From: Candidatus Nomurabacteria bacterium
GTDB lineage: Bacteria; Patescibacteriota; Minisyncoccia; Phycocordibacterales; UBA5272
Direction: 5' to 3'
Assembly (NCBI GenBank): GCA_029288775.1
Contig: JARIGQ010000005.1
Coordinates: forward strand, 1-44,254
DNA: 44,254 nt
The translations under genes were made by a program, and so were the position numbers. Under the pieces are notes generated by a model. The model ran no database searches. It saw only the letters and a program-made list of their open reading frames with translations, and had not been told where the DNA came from. This document shows, in pieces, positions 28,046-36,372 of this stretch (within the stretch, counting starts at the first letter, position 1; every line of letters begins with the position of its first letter).

Positions 28046-28492
28046 ATGTTTCATGAATTTGATGACAATGCAGTCTTTTCTCAATTAGAAGAAAGTGGGT
28101 ATGGAAACCTAGAACCTGCCATCTCCCCTTTAGAACTGCAAAAACTTTGTGAAGGTGATGAGATATTGGAACAACTCCGTCTCAGTGTGATCAAATATGT
28201 ACATCGTTATGCGCATGACGTTTACTCAATGATGATTGAACAGATTGAGCTTTCAGAAAAGCGAGAGAAAGGAGAAGATACGCAAGAAGATGCGGAAGCT
28301 ATTCATGAAACCGATGAACGACGACATAATCTTCATAATGCCCTTATTGACTCTATCAATGCACTTTCTCGAGAATTAGTTAAGAAAGAAAAAGATGCGG
28401 AATGGATGAGAGAACTTCAGCAGGGAGGACGACCGGCCTATGCCAAATTTGCATTATTGACTTTTTATAAGCTTCATGTTACTATGAAATAA
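28046..28492 (+). CDS. Hypothetical alpha-helical protein
   Basis: ORF; TACACT 9 nt before ATG. Confidence 0.55.
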   Translation: MFHEFDDNAVFSQLEESGYGNLEPAISPLELQKLCEGDEILEQLRLSVIKYVHRYAHDVYSMMIEQIELSEKREKGEDTQEDAEAIHETDERRHNLHNALIDSINALSRELVKKEKDAEWMRELQQGGRPAYAKFALLTFYKLHVTMK

Positions 28493-28507
28493 GAAAGGAG
28501 TACCCAC

Positions 28508-28684
28508 ATGGAAAATAACACTCATAAAAAAATGGTGCTCAGATACGCCCAACTCACCGCCAAGGAAGAAAAGACTTCCGAGGAAGAAAAAGAGCTTGCC
28601 CTCATAGAAGACCAGCTCCATCTCGCCAAAGAAACCATTCTTCGCAAGGCAACAGAGCTTGGTCTAGCACAGATCAAGCGGTAA
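28508..28684 (+). CDS. Small helical hypothetical protein (58 aa)
   Basis: SD GAAAGGAG; MENNTHKKMVLRYAQLTAKEEKTSEEEKELALIEDQLHLAKETILRKATELGLAQIKR; terminator follows. Confidence 0.6.
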   Translation: MENNTHKKMVLRYAQLTAKEEKTSEEEKELALIEDQLHLAKETILRKATELGLAQIKR

Positions 28685-28703
28685 GCGGCTCCTGGATCAT
28701 CGC

Positions 28704-28733
28704 AAAGCGCCCTCATACGAGGGCGCTTTCTTC
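28704..28733. terminator. Intrinsic terminator
   Basis: AAAGCGCCCTC-atac-GAGGGCGCTTT. Confidence 0.8.
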
Positions 28734-28740
28734 ATCTGTT

Positions 28741-29274
28741 TTACACATTATAGACTTCCATAGCTTTTCCAAATCCTTTATCTGTAATCATCTGAATTGC
28801 TCCCACTACTTTTGGTGCAAGCTCGCGAAGCTTCGTCACTTCATCTTCACTAAACTTCCCCATTACGTAGCGTTGTACTTCTTCTCCATGAGGAGGCTTG
28901 ATGTCTTTCCCATCAACATTTTCTGGGGCAATGCCGATACGAATGCGCGTAAATTCACGCGTTCCAAGGGACTCAATAACGCTTTTAACACCATTATGTC
29001 CGCCGTCTCCCCTGTCATGAGAAATACGCATCTTTCCTAACGGAAGATCCTTATCATCGTACATCACGATGAGTTCGCGTCCTTCATGATAACGAAAATA
29101 CTCTGCAACAGCTCTACCGGATTCATTCATATATGTAGTAGGAACAAAAAGTTCAACATTTTCTAGAGAAGAAAGTTGGTCGCGTAGCAGTTCACATACA
29201 ATGCGCGCAGCATTGTGACGAGTCTGAGCATAATGACTTCCCGGATTTCCAAGCGGAACAAGTGTATAGACCAT
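28741..29274 (-). CDS. pth: Peptidyl-tRNA hydrolase
   Basis: VPLGNPGSHYAQTRHNAA, TYMNESGRAV, DDKDLPLGKMRI, GGHNGVKSVIESLGTREFTRIRIGI; TAGACT 6 nt before ATG. Confidence 0.92.
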   Translation of the reverse strand: MVYTLVPLGNPGSHYAQTRHNAARIVCELLRDQLSSLENVELFVPTTYMNESGRAVAEYFRYHEGRELIVMYDDKDLPLGKMRISHDRGDGGHNGVKSVIESLGTREFTRIRIGIAPENVDGKDIKPPHGEEVQRYVMGKFSEDEVTKLRELAPKVVGAIQMITDKGFGKAMEVYNV

Positions 29275-29402
29275 ATACCAAGTCTACTTGACCTGATACA
29301 AATTTCCAATTTCTCATTTTTGACGTAATTCAGAAACAGTACTCAATAGTAAAATCGTGCCTTTGTTGCGCTGTACCAAACGAATCTATATACTCTAAAG
29401 CA

Positions 29403-30131
29403 ATGTTTGACTCACTCTCGAATCAGGTGCTCAGTTCGCTGTCTGATATTTCTACCAATCCGATAGCTCTCACCGTCTTCGGCATCATTGCTGTTCTTAT
29501 TGTTCTTCTTTTGCTTGCGACCGTATTCCCTTTTTGGCGAAAGGCTCTCGTTAATCTTCATATTCTCGAACAAGATGAGCAGCCCTCTTCACTCCTCTTA
29601 TGGGTGGTCACTGTTGTGGTTATTGTAAAACTTACTCAGACATTTTTGGTACAGCCATTCATTGTCGACGGAGGATCCATGCTCCCTACTTTTCATAACA
29701 AGGAATTTCTTCTTGTTGATAAACTCTCCTACCGTCTGCATGCACCACACCGAGGAGATGTTGCTATCTTCCGCCTCTACGAAGGCGATACGAATCCTTA
29801 TACCGGGAAGTATCTTATCAAGCGCGTTATCGGACTTCCGGGAGAACGCGTGGTAGTACACAATGGTGTTACTACCATTTACAACAAAACGCATCCAGAA
29901 GGGTTCCAGATCGATGAAAGTTTTGTAACCTCCAAAGACACAACTAAGGATGTGGACGTGACGCTCGATGACCATCATTACTTTATGATGGGTGACAACC
30001 GTACACAAAGCTATGATTCGCGCGATTGGGGTCCGCTTGATGCAAGCTCCATGCGCGGACAGGTTCTTTTCCGCCTCTATCCACTTTCTGTAGCTTCCTA
30101 CGAACCGGGACGCTTCACTTATACGAAATAA
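29403..30131 (+). CDS. lepB: Signal peptidase I
   Basis: VDGGSMLPTF catalytic Ser, YLIKRVIGLPGERV catalytic Lys, MGDNRTQSYDSRDWG; TATACT 8 nt before ATG. Confidence 0.94.
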   Translation: MFDSLSNQVLSSLSDISTNPIALTVFGIIAVLIVLLLLATVFPFWRKALVNLHILEQDEQPSSLLLWVVTVVVIVKLTQTFLVQPFIVDGGSMLPTFHNKEFLLVDKLSYRLHAPHRGDVAIFRLYEGDTNPYTGKYLIKRVIGLPGERVVVHNGVTTIYNKTHPEGFQIDESFVTSKDTTKDVDVTLDDHHYFMMGDNRTQSYDSRDWGPLDASSMRGQVLFRLYPLSVASYEPGRFTYTK

Positions 30132-30143
30132 ATTATTATTGCC

Positions 30144-31463
30144 ATGAACGACGATGCGAAAAAACTAAAGACTGACGGAAACAAGAAAGAAACGCCAACC
30201 TCGCTCAAAGGAATGCATGATGTCATAGATGAGCAATATTATGCGTATCAAGGACTATTTGAAAAAGCACAGGAAGTCGCCGTGTACTATGGATTCAAGC
30301 CCATAGAAACCCCTGTCCTTGAACGCGAAGAAGTGTTCGTTTCAGCAATTGGAGAAGGAACGGATGTCATCGACAAGGAAATGTACACCTTCCGCACCAA
30401 AGGCGGCGAGCGGATTGCGGTACGTCCGGAATATACAGCCTCGATTATGCGTGCCTACCTAGAACACGGCATGATGAATCTCCCGCAGCCAGTGATGCTC
30501 TACTCATACGGGCCGGTATTTCGCCATGAGAATCCACAACGCGGACGACTTCGACAGTTCAGACAATTCAACTTGGAAATTATTGGTTCGACCAAATCAA
30601 TTGCCGACGCGCTTATCATTCGCACCCTTACCACCATTCTTGAGGAATTCGGATTCACCGATCTTATAGTCGATATCAACTCCATGGGAGACAAGGAAAC
30701 CCGTCCCGCGTTTATCAAAGAGCTTACCAATTACTACAAGAAGCATCTCGAACATCTCTGCAAGGATTGTCACGAGCGCATCAAGACCAACCCGCTTCGC
30801 CTTTTGGATTGCAAACAAGAGCAATGTCAGCCATACAAGGAAAACGCTCCGTCTTCTTTGGCATACCTTTCTAATGATGCGCGCAACCACTTCAAGGAAG
30901 TGCTTCAGTACTTGGAAGAAATGGGTATACAGTACCGCATCAATAATTCGCTCGTGCGCGGATTCGACTACTATGCACGCACTGTATTTGAGGTAATCAA
31001 AGTAGATGTAGACGAAAGCGGCAAAGAGAAAGAAATCACCATCACTGGCGGCGGACGCTATGAGCTTGCCAAAATGATGGGGTCTAAAAAAGATGTTCCT
31101 GCCGTCGGAACAGGCCTTGGCATCGAGCGTATCATGATGTTCCCTGAATGTAAGTCACTGATGCCGCGCATCATGAAGCCTCCAAAGGTATATTTCATTC
31201 AACTTGGCTTTGAAGCGAAATTAAAGAGTCTCTGCATTATGGAAGTATTGCGTAAGGCACGCATTCCGGTACATCAGTCAGTTACCAAAGACTCTCTCGG
31301 CGCACAACTTGCCATTGCAGAGAAAATGGAAATCCCCTACTGTATCATCTTCGGCCAGAAAGAAGCGATGGATAATACAGTGATCGTACGCGACATGAAG
31401 ACGCACTCGCAGGACACCGTAAAGATCGACGCACTCTCAGATTACATTAAGCATTTGAAGTAG
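30144..31463 (+). CDS. hisS: Histidyl-tRNA synthetase
   Basis: GMHDV, RPEYTASIMRAYLEHGM, YGPVFRHENPQRGRLRQFRQFNLE, YYARTVFEV, GGGRYELAKMMG. Confidence 0.95.
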   Translation: MNDDAKKLKTDGNKKETPTSLKGMHDVIDEQYYAYQGLFEKAQEVAVYYGFKPIETPVLEREEVFVSAIGEGTDVIDKEMYTFRTKGGERIAVRPEYTASIMRAYLEHGMMNLPQPVMLYSYGPVFRHENPQRGRLRQFRQFNLEIIGSTKSIADALIIRTLTTILEEFGFTDLIVDINSMGDKETRPAFIKELTNYYKKHLEHLCKDCHERIKTNPLRLLDCKQEQCQPYKENAPSSLAYLSNDARNHFKEVLQYLEEMGIQYRINNSLVRGFDYYARTVFEVIKVDVDESGKEKEITITGGGRYELAKMMGSKKDVPAVGTGLGIERIMMFPECKSLMPRIMKPPKVYFIQLGFEAKLKSLCIMEVLRKARIPVHQSVTKDSLGAQLAIAEKMEIPYCIIFGQKEAMDNTVIVRDMKTHSQDTVKIDALSDYIKHLK

Positions 31464-31464
31464 A

Positions 31465-31492
31465 TTGACCGAATATCAAAAAGAGCTAGAAT
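31465..31492 (+). promoter_or_regulatory. Promoter TTGACC-16-TAGAAT overlapping the hisS terminator
   Basis: Hexamers and spacing; -10 overlaps loop of 31473-31514 hairpin. Confidence 0.5.
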
Positions 31493-31514
31493 TGTTTTTA
31501 GCTCTTTTTGATAT
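31473..31514. terminator. hisS intrinsic terminator (16-bp perfect stem)
   Basis: ATATCAAAAAGAGCTA-gaattgtttt-TAGCTCTTTTTGATAT. Confidence 0.8.
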
Positions 31515-31525
31515 GGAGGAGAAAG

Positions 31526-31858
31526 ATGACCTTTTGGCTAGCAATCGTCTCTATTGCAGGCACGCTCTTGATAGCGTGTTGGTGGGACAACAAGGGGCAA
31601 CGAGCCCTCTACCGCGAACAAGACACAAGGGAGGCGCTTTTCGATTGGAGGTGGCAAAACCCGGGCGTGTACCTCGGACTTTCAGACCATGGCAAAAAGC
31701 TTCTTCAAGAAGCAATCGAAGCCTACGATGAATTTCTGAAGTACTGGCCATTCATACCAGATGATGGGCGTCGCGAATTTCTGCTTAGCCTGTATAACGA
31801 TCTGCCGCCCAACCACCCCAAACGTTCCCCAAGACCCCGCCCTAGGCGGGCCTTTTTG
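31526..31858 (+). CDS. Small membrane-anchored hypothetical protein with no stop codon before its terminator
   Basis: GGAGGAGAAAG-ATG; MTFWLAIVSIAGTLLIACWW...; frame stays open through terminator into rpsU (ORF track 31508..32146); end set at terminator. Confidence 0.5.
31836..31858 (+). terminator. Intrinsic terminator inside an open reading frame
   Basis: CCCGCC-cta-GGCGGG followed by CCTTTTTG. Confidence 0.75.
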
Positions 31859-31864
31859 TTTCTC

Positions 31865-31893
31865 TTGTCTTTCCTTAAAATTTATAGTAGAAT
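31865..31893 (+). promoter_or_regulatory. rpsU promoter TTGTCT-17-TAGAAT
   Basis: Hexamers and spacing; start codon 10 nt beyond -10. Confidence 0.6.
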
Positions 31894-31903
31894 AGAGCCC
31901 ACT

Positions 31904-32146
31904 ATGCCAACAAACGTTGAAGTAAAAAAGAACTCGAACGAAAACGCTCTTTCACTCGTGCGCCGCTTCCAAAAGCGCGTTCAGGAATCAGGAGTGCTTC
32001 CTCGCGTTCGCTCGCTCCGTTATAGCGATCGCTCCCTTTCAGAACTTAAAGTAAAGCGTGCAAAATTGAAGAAGCTTGCTGGTAAGGAAAAGTACGAACT
32101 TGCGAAGCGTATGGGCAAGCTTATCGAAAAGAAGAAGCGACGCTAA
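31904..32146 (+). CDS. rpsU: 30S ribosomal protein S21 (bS21)
   Basis: VEVKKNSNENALSLVRRFQKRVQESGVLPRVRSLRY...KRAKLKKLAGKEKYELAKRMGKLIEKKKRR. Confidence 0.85.
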   Translation: MPTNVEVKKNSNENALSLVRRFQKRVQESGVLPRVRSLRYSDRSLSELKVKRAKLKKLAGKEKYELAKRMGKLIEKKKRR

Positions 32147-32178
32147 AGAATCACCTCGCATTCATCTGCGGCATTGCA

Positions 32179-32234
32179 GGAGCCAAGTTTCTCAGTTAAC
32201 GTAGTTCTATCTACGTCTCCAACGAAACTTCTCC
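32179..32234. repeat. Stable intergenic hairpin between rpsU and ybeY
   Basis: GGAG-cc-AAGTTTC ... GAAACTT-CTCC enclosing ACGTAG-ttctat-CTACGT. Confidence 0.6.
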
Positions 32235-32281
32235 CGCGCCTTGCATCTAAACGCGATTGGAATCTTTAGTAAACTGTACGT

Positions 32282-32680
32282 ATGGCAATTCTTGAAAAGA
32301 AAAACTTAACAGTCATCCGCAAAAATGGAACGCTCCCGGCGATTCCATTTTTGTCTATTAAGGAGAAGATTCTTGGTAAAGACTACGACCTCACCATTAC
32401 CTTCTGCACACCCAAAGAATCCCAAGAAAAAAATAAATCGTACCGGGATAAAGGCTACCCGACTAATATTCTTTCCTTTCCCCTTTCCGAACATATGGGA
32501 GAAATCTATATTTCCCTTTCTACTGCTCGCAAAGATGCCGCGAAATTCAATATGTCCTACGATAAATTCCTCCACCTTCTCCTCGTTCACGGTTGCCTTC
32601 ATTTGAAAGGGCATGAGCATGGTAGTACAATGGAAGGGCTAGAAGAGAAGCTCGTAAATGCTTTTTATAAGCGTACATAA
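32282..32680 (+). CDS. ybeY: Endoribonuclease YbeY / rRNA maturation factor
   Basis: NILSFPLSE, HLLLVHGCLHLKGHEH metal-binding motif; TAAACT 6 nt before ATG. Confidence 0.88.
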   Translation: MAILEKKNLTVIRKNGTLPAIPFLSIKEKILGKDYDLTITFCTPKESQEKNKSYRDKGYPTNILSFPLSEHMGEIYISLSTARKDAAKFNMSYDKFLHLLLVHGCLHLKGHEHGSTMEGLEEKLVNAFYKRT

Positions 32681-32683
32681 TTT

Positions 32684-33850
32684 GTGGCACGGAATCCTCA
32701 TGACATGATTGTCGGTATCGATATCGGAAGCGGAAGCTTGCGGGCAGTTGGATGTATCTACGAAGAAGGCCTACGGTATCCGTCTGTAATCGCAAGCTAC
32801 AAGAAATCTATTGAAGGCATTGAGCGCGGTAACATTTCTGATACGGACGAAGTTTCAAACGCCGTTGTAGATGCAATTGCCACTCTCGAAGAAGAATCTG
32901 GGCACGATACGCTTCATACGCTTATTTCGCTTGGCGCTACCGGACTAAGCTCAAGTCACGCTTCGGGTCACGCCCAAGTTTCGCGCGGCGATGCTACCGT
33001 CACTGATTTGGATATTGAAAACGCCATCAAAGACGCCAACAAGGGAGTACCGGATATTAGAAACAAAGCAGTTGTGCATACCATTCCGATGAAATACAAA
33101 TTGGATGGAGCCGATGTTCCGGGCGATATTATCGGCATGCGTGGAAATAAATTGGAAGTAAAAACCCTCTTTGTCACTTACCCGCAAGGGTTCATGAATA
33201 CGCTCAAGAAAACCCTTGAGAAGGCGCAAGTGAAAGTAACCGATATCGTAGCAGGACCAATTGCAGAAAGCATTCCCCTTCTTACAAAGAAGCAAAAGGT
33301 TGCAGGCGTTGCTTTGGTAAATATCGGTGCAGGCGTCACATCCCTTCTTGTATATGAAAATAATGTTCCGCTCCTGGTTTCAACCATTCCTGTTGGCGGA
33401 GATGACATCACCAAAGACATCGCACTTGGTCTCAAAGTCACTCTTGAAGATGCAGAAGAAATAAAATTAGGTAAAGGGCCAATGCATTCCAAGCGTCGAG
33501 TGGAAGAAATTATTGAAGCCCGTCTTGAAGACATGTGCGTGAAATTAAGCAAAGAACTTGATCGCATTCATCGTCGCGAACTTCTTCCTGCGGGAGTAGT
33601 CGTATGCGGATCATCATCTCTTGTTCCTCGTCTTGAAATCGTATTTCGCTCTGAACTCAAGCTTCCTATCAAGATCGCATCAAATGAACTTGTTCGCCTC
33701 ACCGGAGATTCACTTCGTGATGCTGGTTGGGCTCGCGTGTATGGACTCACCTTCCTTGCTCCACAAGGAAATGAAAAAGAAGCCTTCCAAGAACTGATGA
33801 CAGCATTTTGGCATCGTGTCAAGAATTTTATTGTCCAATTTTTGCCTTAA
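32684..33850 (+). CDS. ftsA: Cell division protein FtsA
   Basis: IVGIDIGSGSLRAV, VALVNIGAGVTSLLVYENN, GVVVCGSSSLVPRLE; adjacent to ftsZ; GTG start. Confidence 0.9.
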   Translation: MARNPHDMIVGIDIGSGSLRAVGCIYEEGLRYPSVIASYKKSIEGIERGNISDTDEVSNAVVDAIATLEEESGHDTLHTLISLGATGLSSSHASGHAQVSRGDATVTDLDIENAIKDANKGVPDIRNKAVVHTIPMKYKLDGADVPGDIIGMRGNKLEVKTLFVTYPQGFMNTLKKTLEKAQVKVTDIVAGPIAESIPLLTKKQKVAGVALVNIGAGVTSLLVYENNVPLLVSTIPVGGDDITKDIALGLKVTLEDAEEIKLGKGPMHSKRRVEEIIEARLEDMCVKLSKELDRIHRRELLPAGVVVCGSSSLVPRLEIVFRSELKLPIKIASNELVRLTGDSLRDAGWARVYGLTFLAPQGNEKEAFQELMTAFWHRVKNFIVQFLP

Positions 33851-33948
33851 TTGATAAGGCTTTTTAGGAAAAAAAGCTAAAATAAGACCGTTTGCAACGA
33901 CTCCTTTGAACGTGTATAGTTAGTACATAGTAAAACTATTCATTTTCC

Positions 33949-35199
33949 ATGCCAAAAGTTAACCCAGAAATCGAAAGCTTCGCCCGCATCAAAGTCATCG
34001 GAATCGGTGGATCAGGAAAAGGCGCACTCAATCACATGATCAACTCAAAACTCCAAGGAGTTGAGTTCATCGCCATGAACACGGATACGCAAGACTTGCA
34101 TCATTCACTTGCCGAAAAGAAAATTCATATCGGTAAAAATCTCACCAAAGGATTAGGAGCAGGCATGGACCCGGAAATTGGCAAGCGCTCAGCCGAAGAA
34201 ACTCGCGAAGAAGTTCAGGATGTTATCAAAGGAGCAGATATGGTCTTTATCGCTGGAGGTATGGGTGGCGGAACATGTACCGGAGCAGCGCCGGTGGTTG
34301 CATCCATTGCAAAAAACGAAGGTATTCTAACCGTGGGTGTAGTTACCAAGCCGTTCTTCTTTGAAGGCGCATCACGCATGAAGCTTGCTGAACGCGGACT
34401 CGAAGATCTCGAAAAGGAAGTGGACGCGCTTATCGTCATTCCAAACGACCGTCTTCTTTCTGTGATCGATAAGAACACATCTGTAAAGCAAGCGTTTGAA
34501 ATGTGTGACGAAGTACTCAAGCAAGCCGTAGAAGGTATTGCAGATATTATCCGTACTGCGGGAACCATCAACCTCGACTTTGCAGATATCAAGCGAATTC
34601 TCAAAGATTCAGGCACTGCGCTTATGGGTGTAGGTCGCGGCACTGGCGAAAACCGTGCACGCGAAGCGGCGACTGCAGCTATCAACTCCCCGCTTCTTGA
34701 TGTTTCTATTCATGGAGCAAAGGGTGTACTGTTTGCAATTTACGGAGCAGAAGATTTGGGTATGCTCGAAGTACAGGAAGCAGCGAAGATTATTACCGAA
34801 TCTGTAGACAAGGATGCAAAGATTATCTTTGGTATCGCCTCTGATGCAGCTCTTAAAAAAGATGAAGTTAAAGTAACAGTAATCGCAACTGGCTTCCCTA
34901 CTGGCTTCTCTACGCGACCACATACAAGTGCGCCCCTTCTAGAAAAGACACCCGAAGAATCAGTGATTCCTGAACCAAGAATTGAGAAGAAAGAAACTAT
35001 CAAAGAAGCCATTTTAGATGCCGATGATGCCGTTGCTGTAGGCGATGAGCGCCGCATCGATCATGAGATGAAACCAGCAGAAGAAGCAAGTAAGGTTCCA
35101 GCAACTGGCGACCGTCGAAAATCTGTTTTCAAGTTCGATGATGACGAAGAGGAAGATGAGTGGGAAGCATTACCTCCATTTCTTCGCCGCAAGAAGTAA
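33949..35199 (+). CDS. ftsZ: Cell division protein FtsZ
   Basis: VIGIGGSGKGALNHM, FIAGGMGGGTCTGAAPV, NLDFADIKRIL, GEN..RA..A. Confidence 0.95.
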   Translation: MPKVNPEIESFARIKVIGIGGSGKGALNHMINSKLQGVEFIAMNTDTQDLHHSLAEKKIHIGKNLTKGLGAGMDPEIGKRSAEETREEVQDVIKGADMVFIAGGMGGGTCTGAAPVVASIAKNEGILTVGVVTKPFFFEGASRMKLAERGLEDLEKEVDALIVIPNDRLLSVIDKNTSVKQAFEMCDEVLKQAVEGIADIIRTAGTINLDFADIKRILKDSGTALMGVGRGTGENRAREAATAAINSPLLDVSIHGAKGVLFAIYGAEDLGMLEVQEAAKIITESVDKDAKIIFGIASDAALKKDEVKVTVIATGFPTGFSTRPHTSAPLLEKTPEESVIPEPRIEKKETIKEAILDADDAVAVGDERRIDHEMKPAEEASKVPATGDRRKSVFKFDDDEEEDEWEALPPFLRRKK

Positions 35200-35211
35200 T
35201 TCCACATACTT

Positions 35212-35248
35212 AAAACTGCTTCATCAATTATATTGATGAAGCAGTTTT
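35212..35248. terminator. ftsZ intrinsic terminator
   Basis: AAAACTGCTTCATCAAT / ATTGATGAAGCAGTTTT. Confidence 0.85.
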
Positions 35249-35389
35249 GTTTATGCAATCATGAGAACTTATATAAGAACTCTCTTACTTTCATGTGGCT
35301 TCCATATTTTGAAAGCACTTATATGAAATATCCTGATTGCAAATATATGCTTTGAACAGTGTTCCGGTGCTATGGTAATGCGGTATGGC

Positions 35390-35707
35390 TTACTTCTTGG
35401 GCGTAACTTTAATGGAACAGCCAGGCTGGAGAAGATAGAACCTTTGGTAGCGGGGATTTTCAGAATTGACACTAATCTCGATAAAGTTGTTCTTTTTCAC
35501 CTTCCACCTCACGTAACCCTCCGGATACACATCTCACCGGGACAGGTCAGACAACGGAAACTCGTTCGCTGGATGAATGAACACGTCTGGCACTTTCATG
35601 AAGTCGTACAGGTCTTTCCAGTAGTCCGGAATGACACATAGCTTACCTTCATAATTGTGAATCAAATACCTGAGGTAGGCCACCTTCGGAACGAAACGTC
35701 TACTCAT
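35390..35707 (-). pseudogene. Small hypothetical gene interrupted by one in-frame UGA (35534-35536): pseudogene, readthrough gene or two coupled ORFs
   Basis: SD AGGAGATTGCA-ATG; MSRRFVPKVAYLRYLIHNYEGKLCVIPDYWKDLYDFMKVPDVFIHPANEFPLSDLSR*DVYPEGYVRWKVKKNNFIEISVNSENPRYQRFYLLQPGCSIKVTPKK*. Confidence 0.5.
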
Positions 35708-35720
35708 TGCAATCTCCTAA

Positions 35721-35754
35721 AAGAACACCCATGCGGGATTGCATGGGTGTTCTT
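35721..35754. terminator. Strong hairpin (terminator and/or 5'-UTR hairpin of the 35707 gene)
   Basis: AAGAACACCCATGC / GCATGGGTGTTCTT, abuts SD of minus-strand gene. Confidence 0.7.
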
Positions 35755-35782
35755 ATACTACAATTTATACTATTTTTGTCAA
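35755..35782 (-). promoter_or_regulatory. Promoter TTGACA-16-TAGTAT
   Basis: Consensus -35 and -10, immediately downstream of the 35783..36319 stop codon. Confidence 0.6.
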
Positions 35783-36319
35783 TTATAGCATTTCCTCTCG
35801 TTTAATCTTTTCGATTAACTTTTCTTTTGCAAGACGAATAGTAAACCCCGACGGGAGAATAATATCCGCGGACGTATAATGCGGACGCACTGTTTCTTCT
35901 ATGGCAACTCCCCCTGCTTTAAGCTTAGACATCACCTCCTCGTAAGCAGAAGAGACCAGGGTAATATGCGAAATCCTGTCATCTTGCGAATGGTCAGGCT
36001 TTTGATCGCAGAGTTCAAGACAACCAATATCACCCACTACTGTAAGCAGTGGTTCCATGAGACCGATAGCGCTCACTCGTCGCCCGGAAACGATAGACTG
36101 GAAAATAAACTTATTCTTCATTTCCAAATCTTTCCGACGCGCATCATATATATCACTTGTGCTGCATCGTATACAAATAAGATCAGCCTGCACTATTCCC
36201 ACTAACCCCTGCTCAGAGCAGAAGCTATTCAATTGAGCTACTAAAGGCAAAGCAAGTTCAGTGAGGCTTTTTGGCCCGTCCTGAGTCTTAAGAAATTCAG
36301 TTACATCCATCTGTGGCAT
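35783..36319 (-). CDS. Hypothetical protein, possibly VOC/YecM-like
   Basis: DRISHITLVSSAYEEVMSKLKAGGVAIEETVRPHYTSADIIL; TATAGT exactly 6 nt before ATG. Confidence 0.5.
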   Translation of the reverse strand: MPQMDVTEFLKTQDGPKSLTELALPLVAQLNSFCSEQGLVGIVQADLICIRCSTSDIYDARRKDLEMKNKFIFQSIVSGRRVSAIGLMEPLLTVVGDIGCLELCDQKPDHSQDDRISHITLVSSAYEEVMSKLKAGGVAIEETVRPHYTSADIILPSGFTIRLAKEKLIEKIKREEML

Positions 36320-36372
36320 AGCCCCACTATACCATAAAATATACCCAGAAGCGCGTGCTATAATTGAAGCCT

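Noticed and set aside
31508-32146. Single 212-aa fusion gene (membrane protein plus S21)
   Set aside because: An intrinsic terminator and a separate promoter lie between the two halves, and S21 begins with its own ATG; kept instead as a non-stop ORF finding.
35534-35536. Genome-wide UGA recoding (Gly or Trp)
   Set aside because: Several genes in the window terminate at UGA (4449, 13804, 26702) and conserved genes contain no in-frame UGA.
35372-35641. 89-aa plus-strand ORF after ftsZ
   Set aside because: No SD or promoter of either class; the opposite strand has promoter, hairpin, SD and protein-like sequence.
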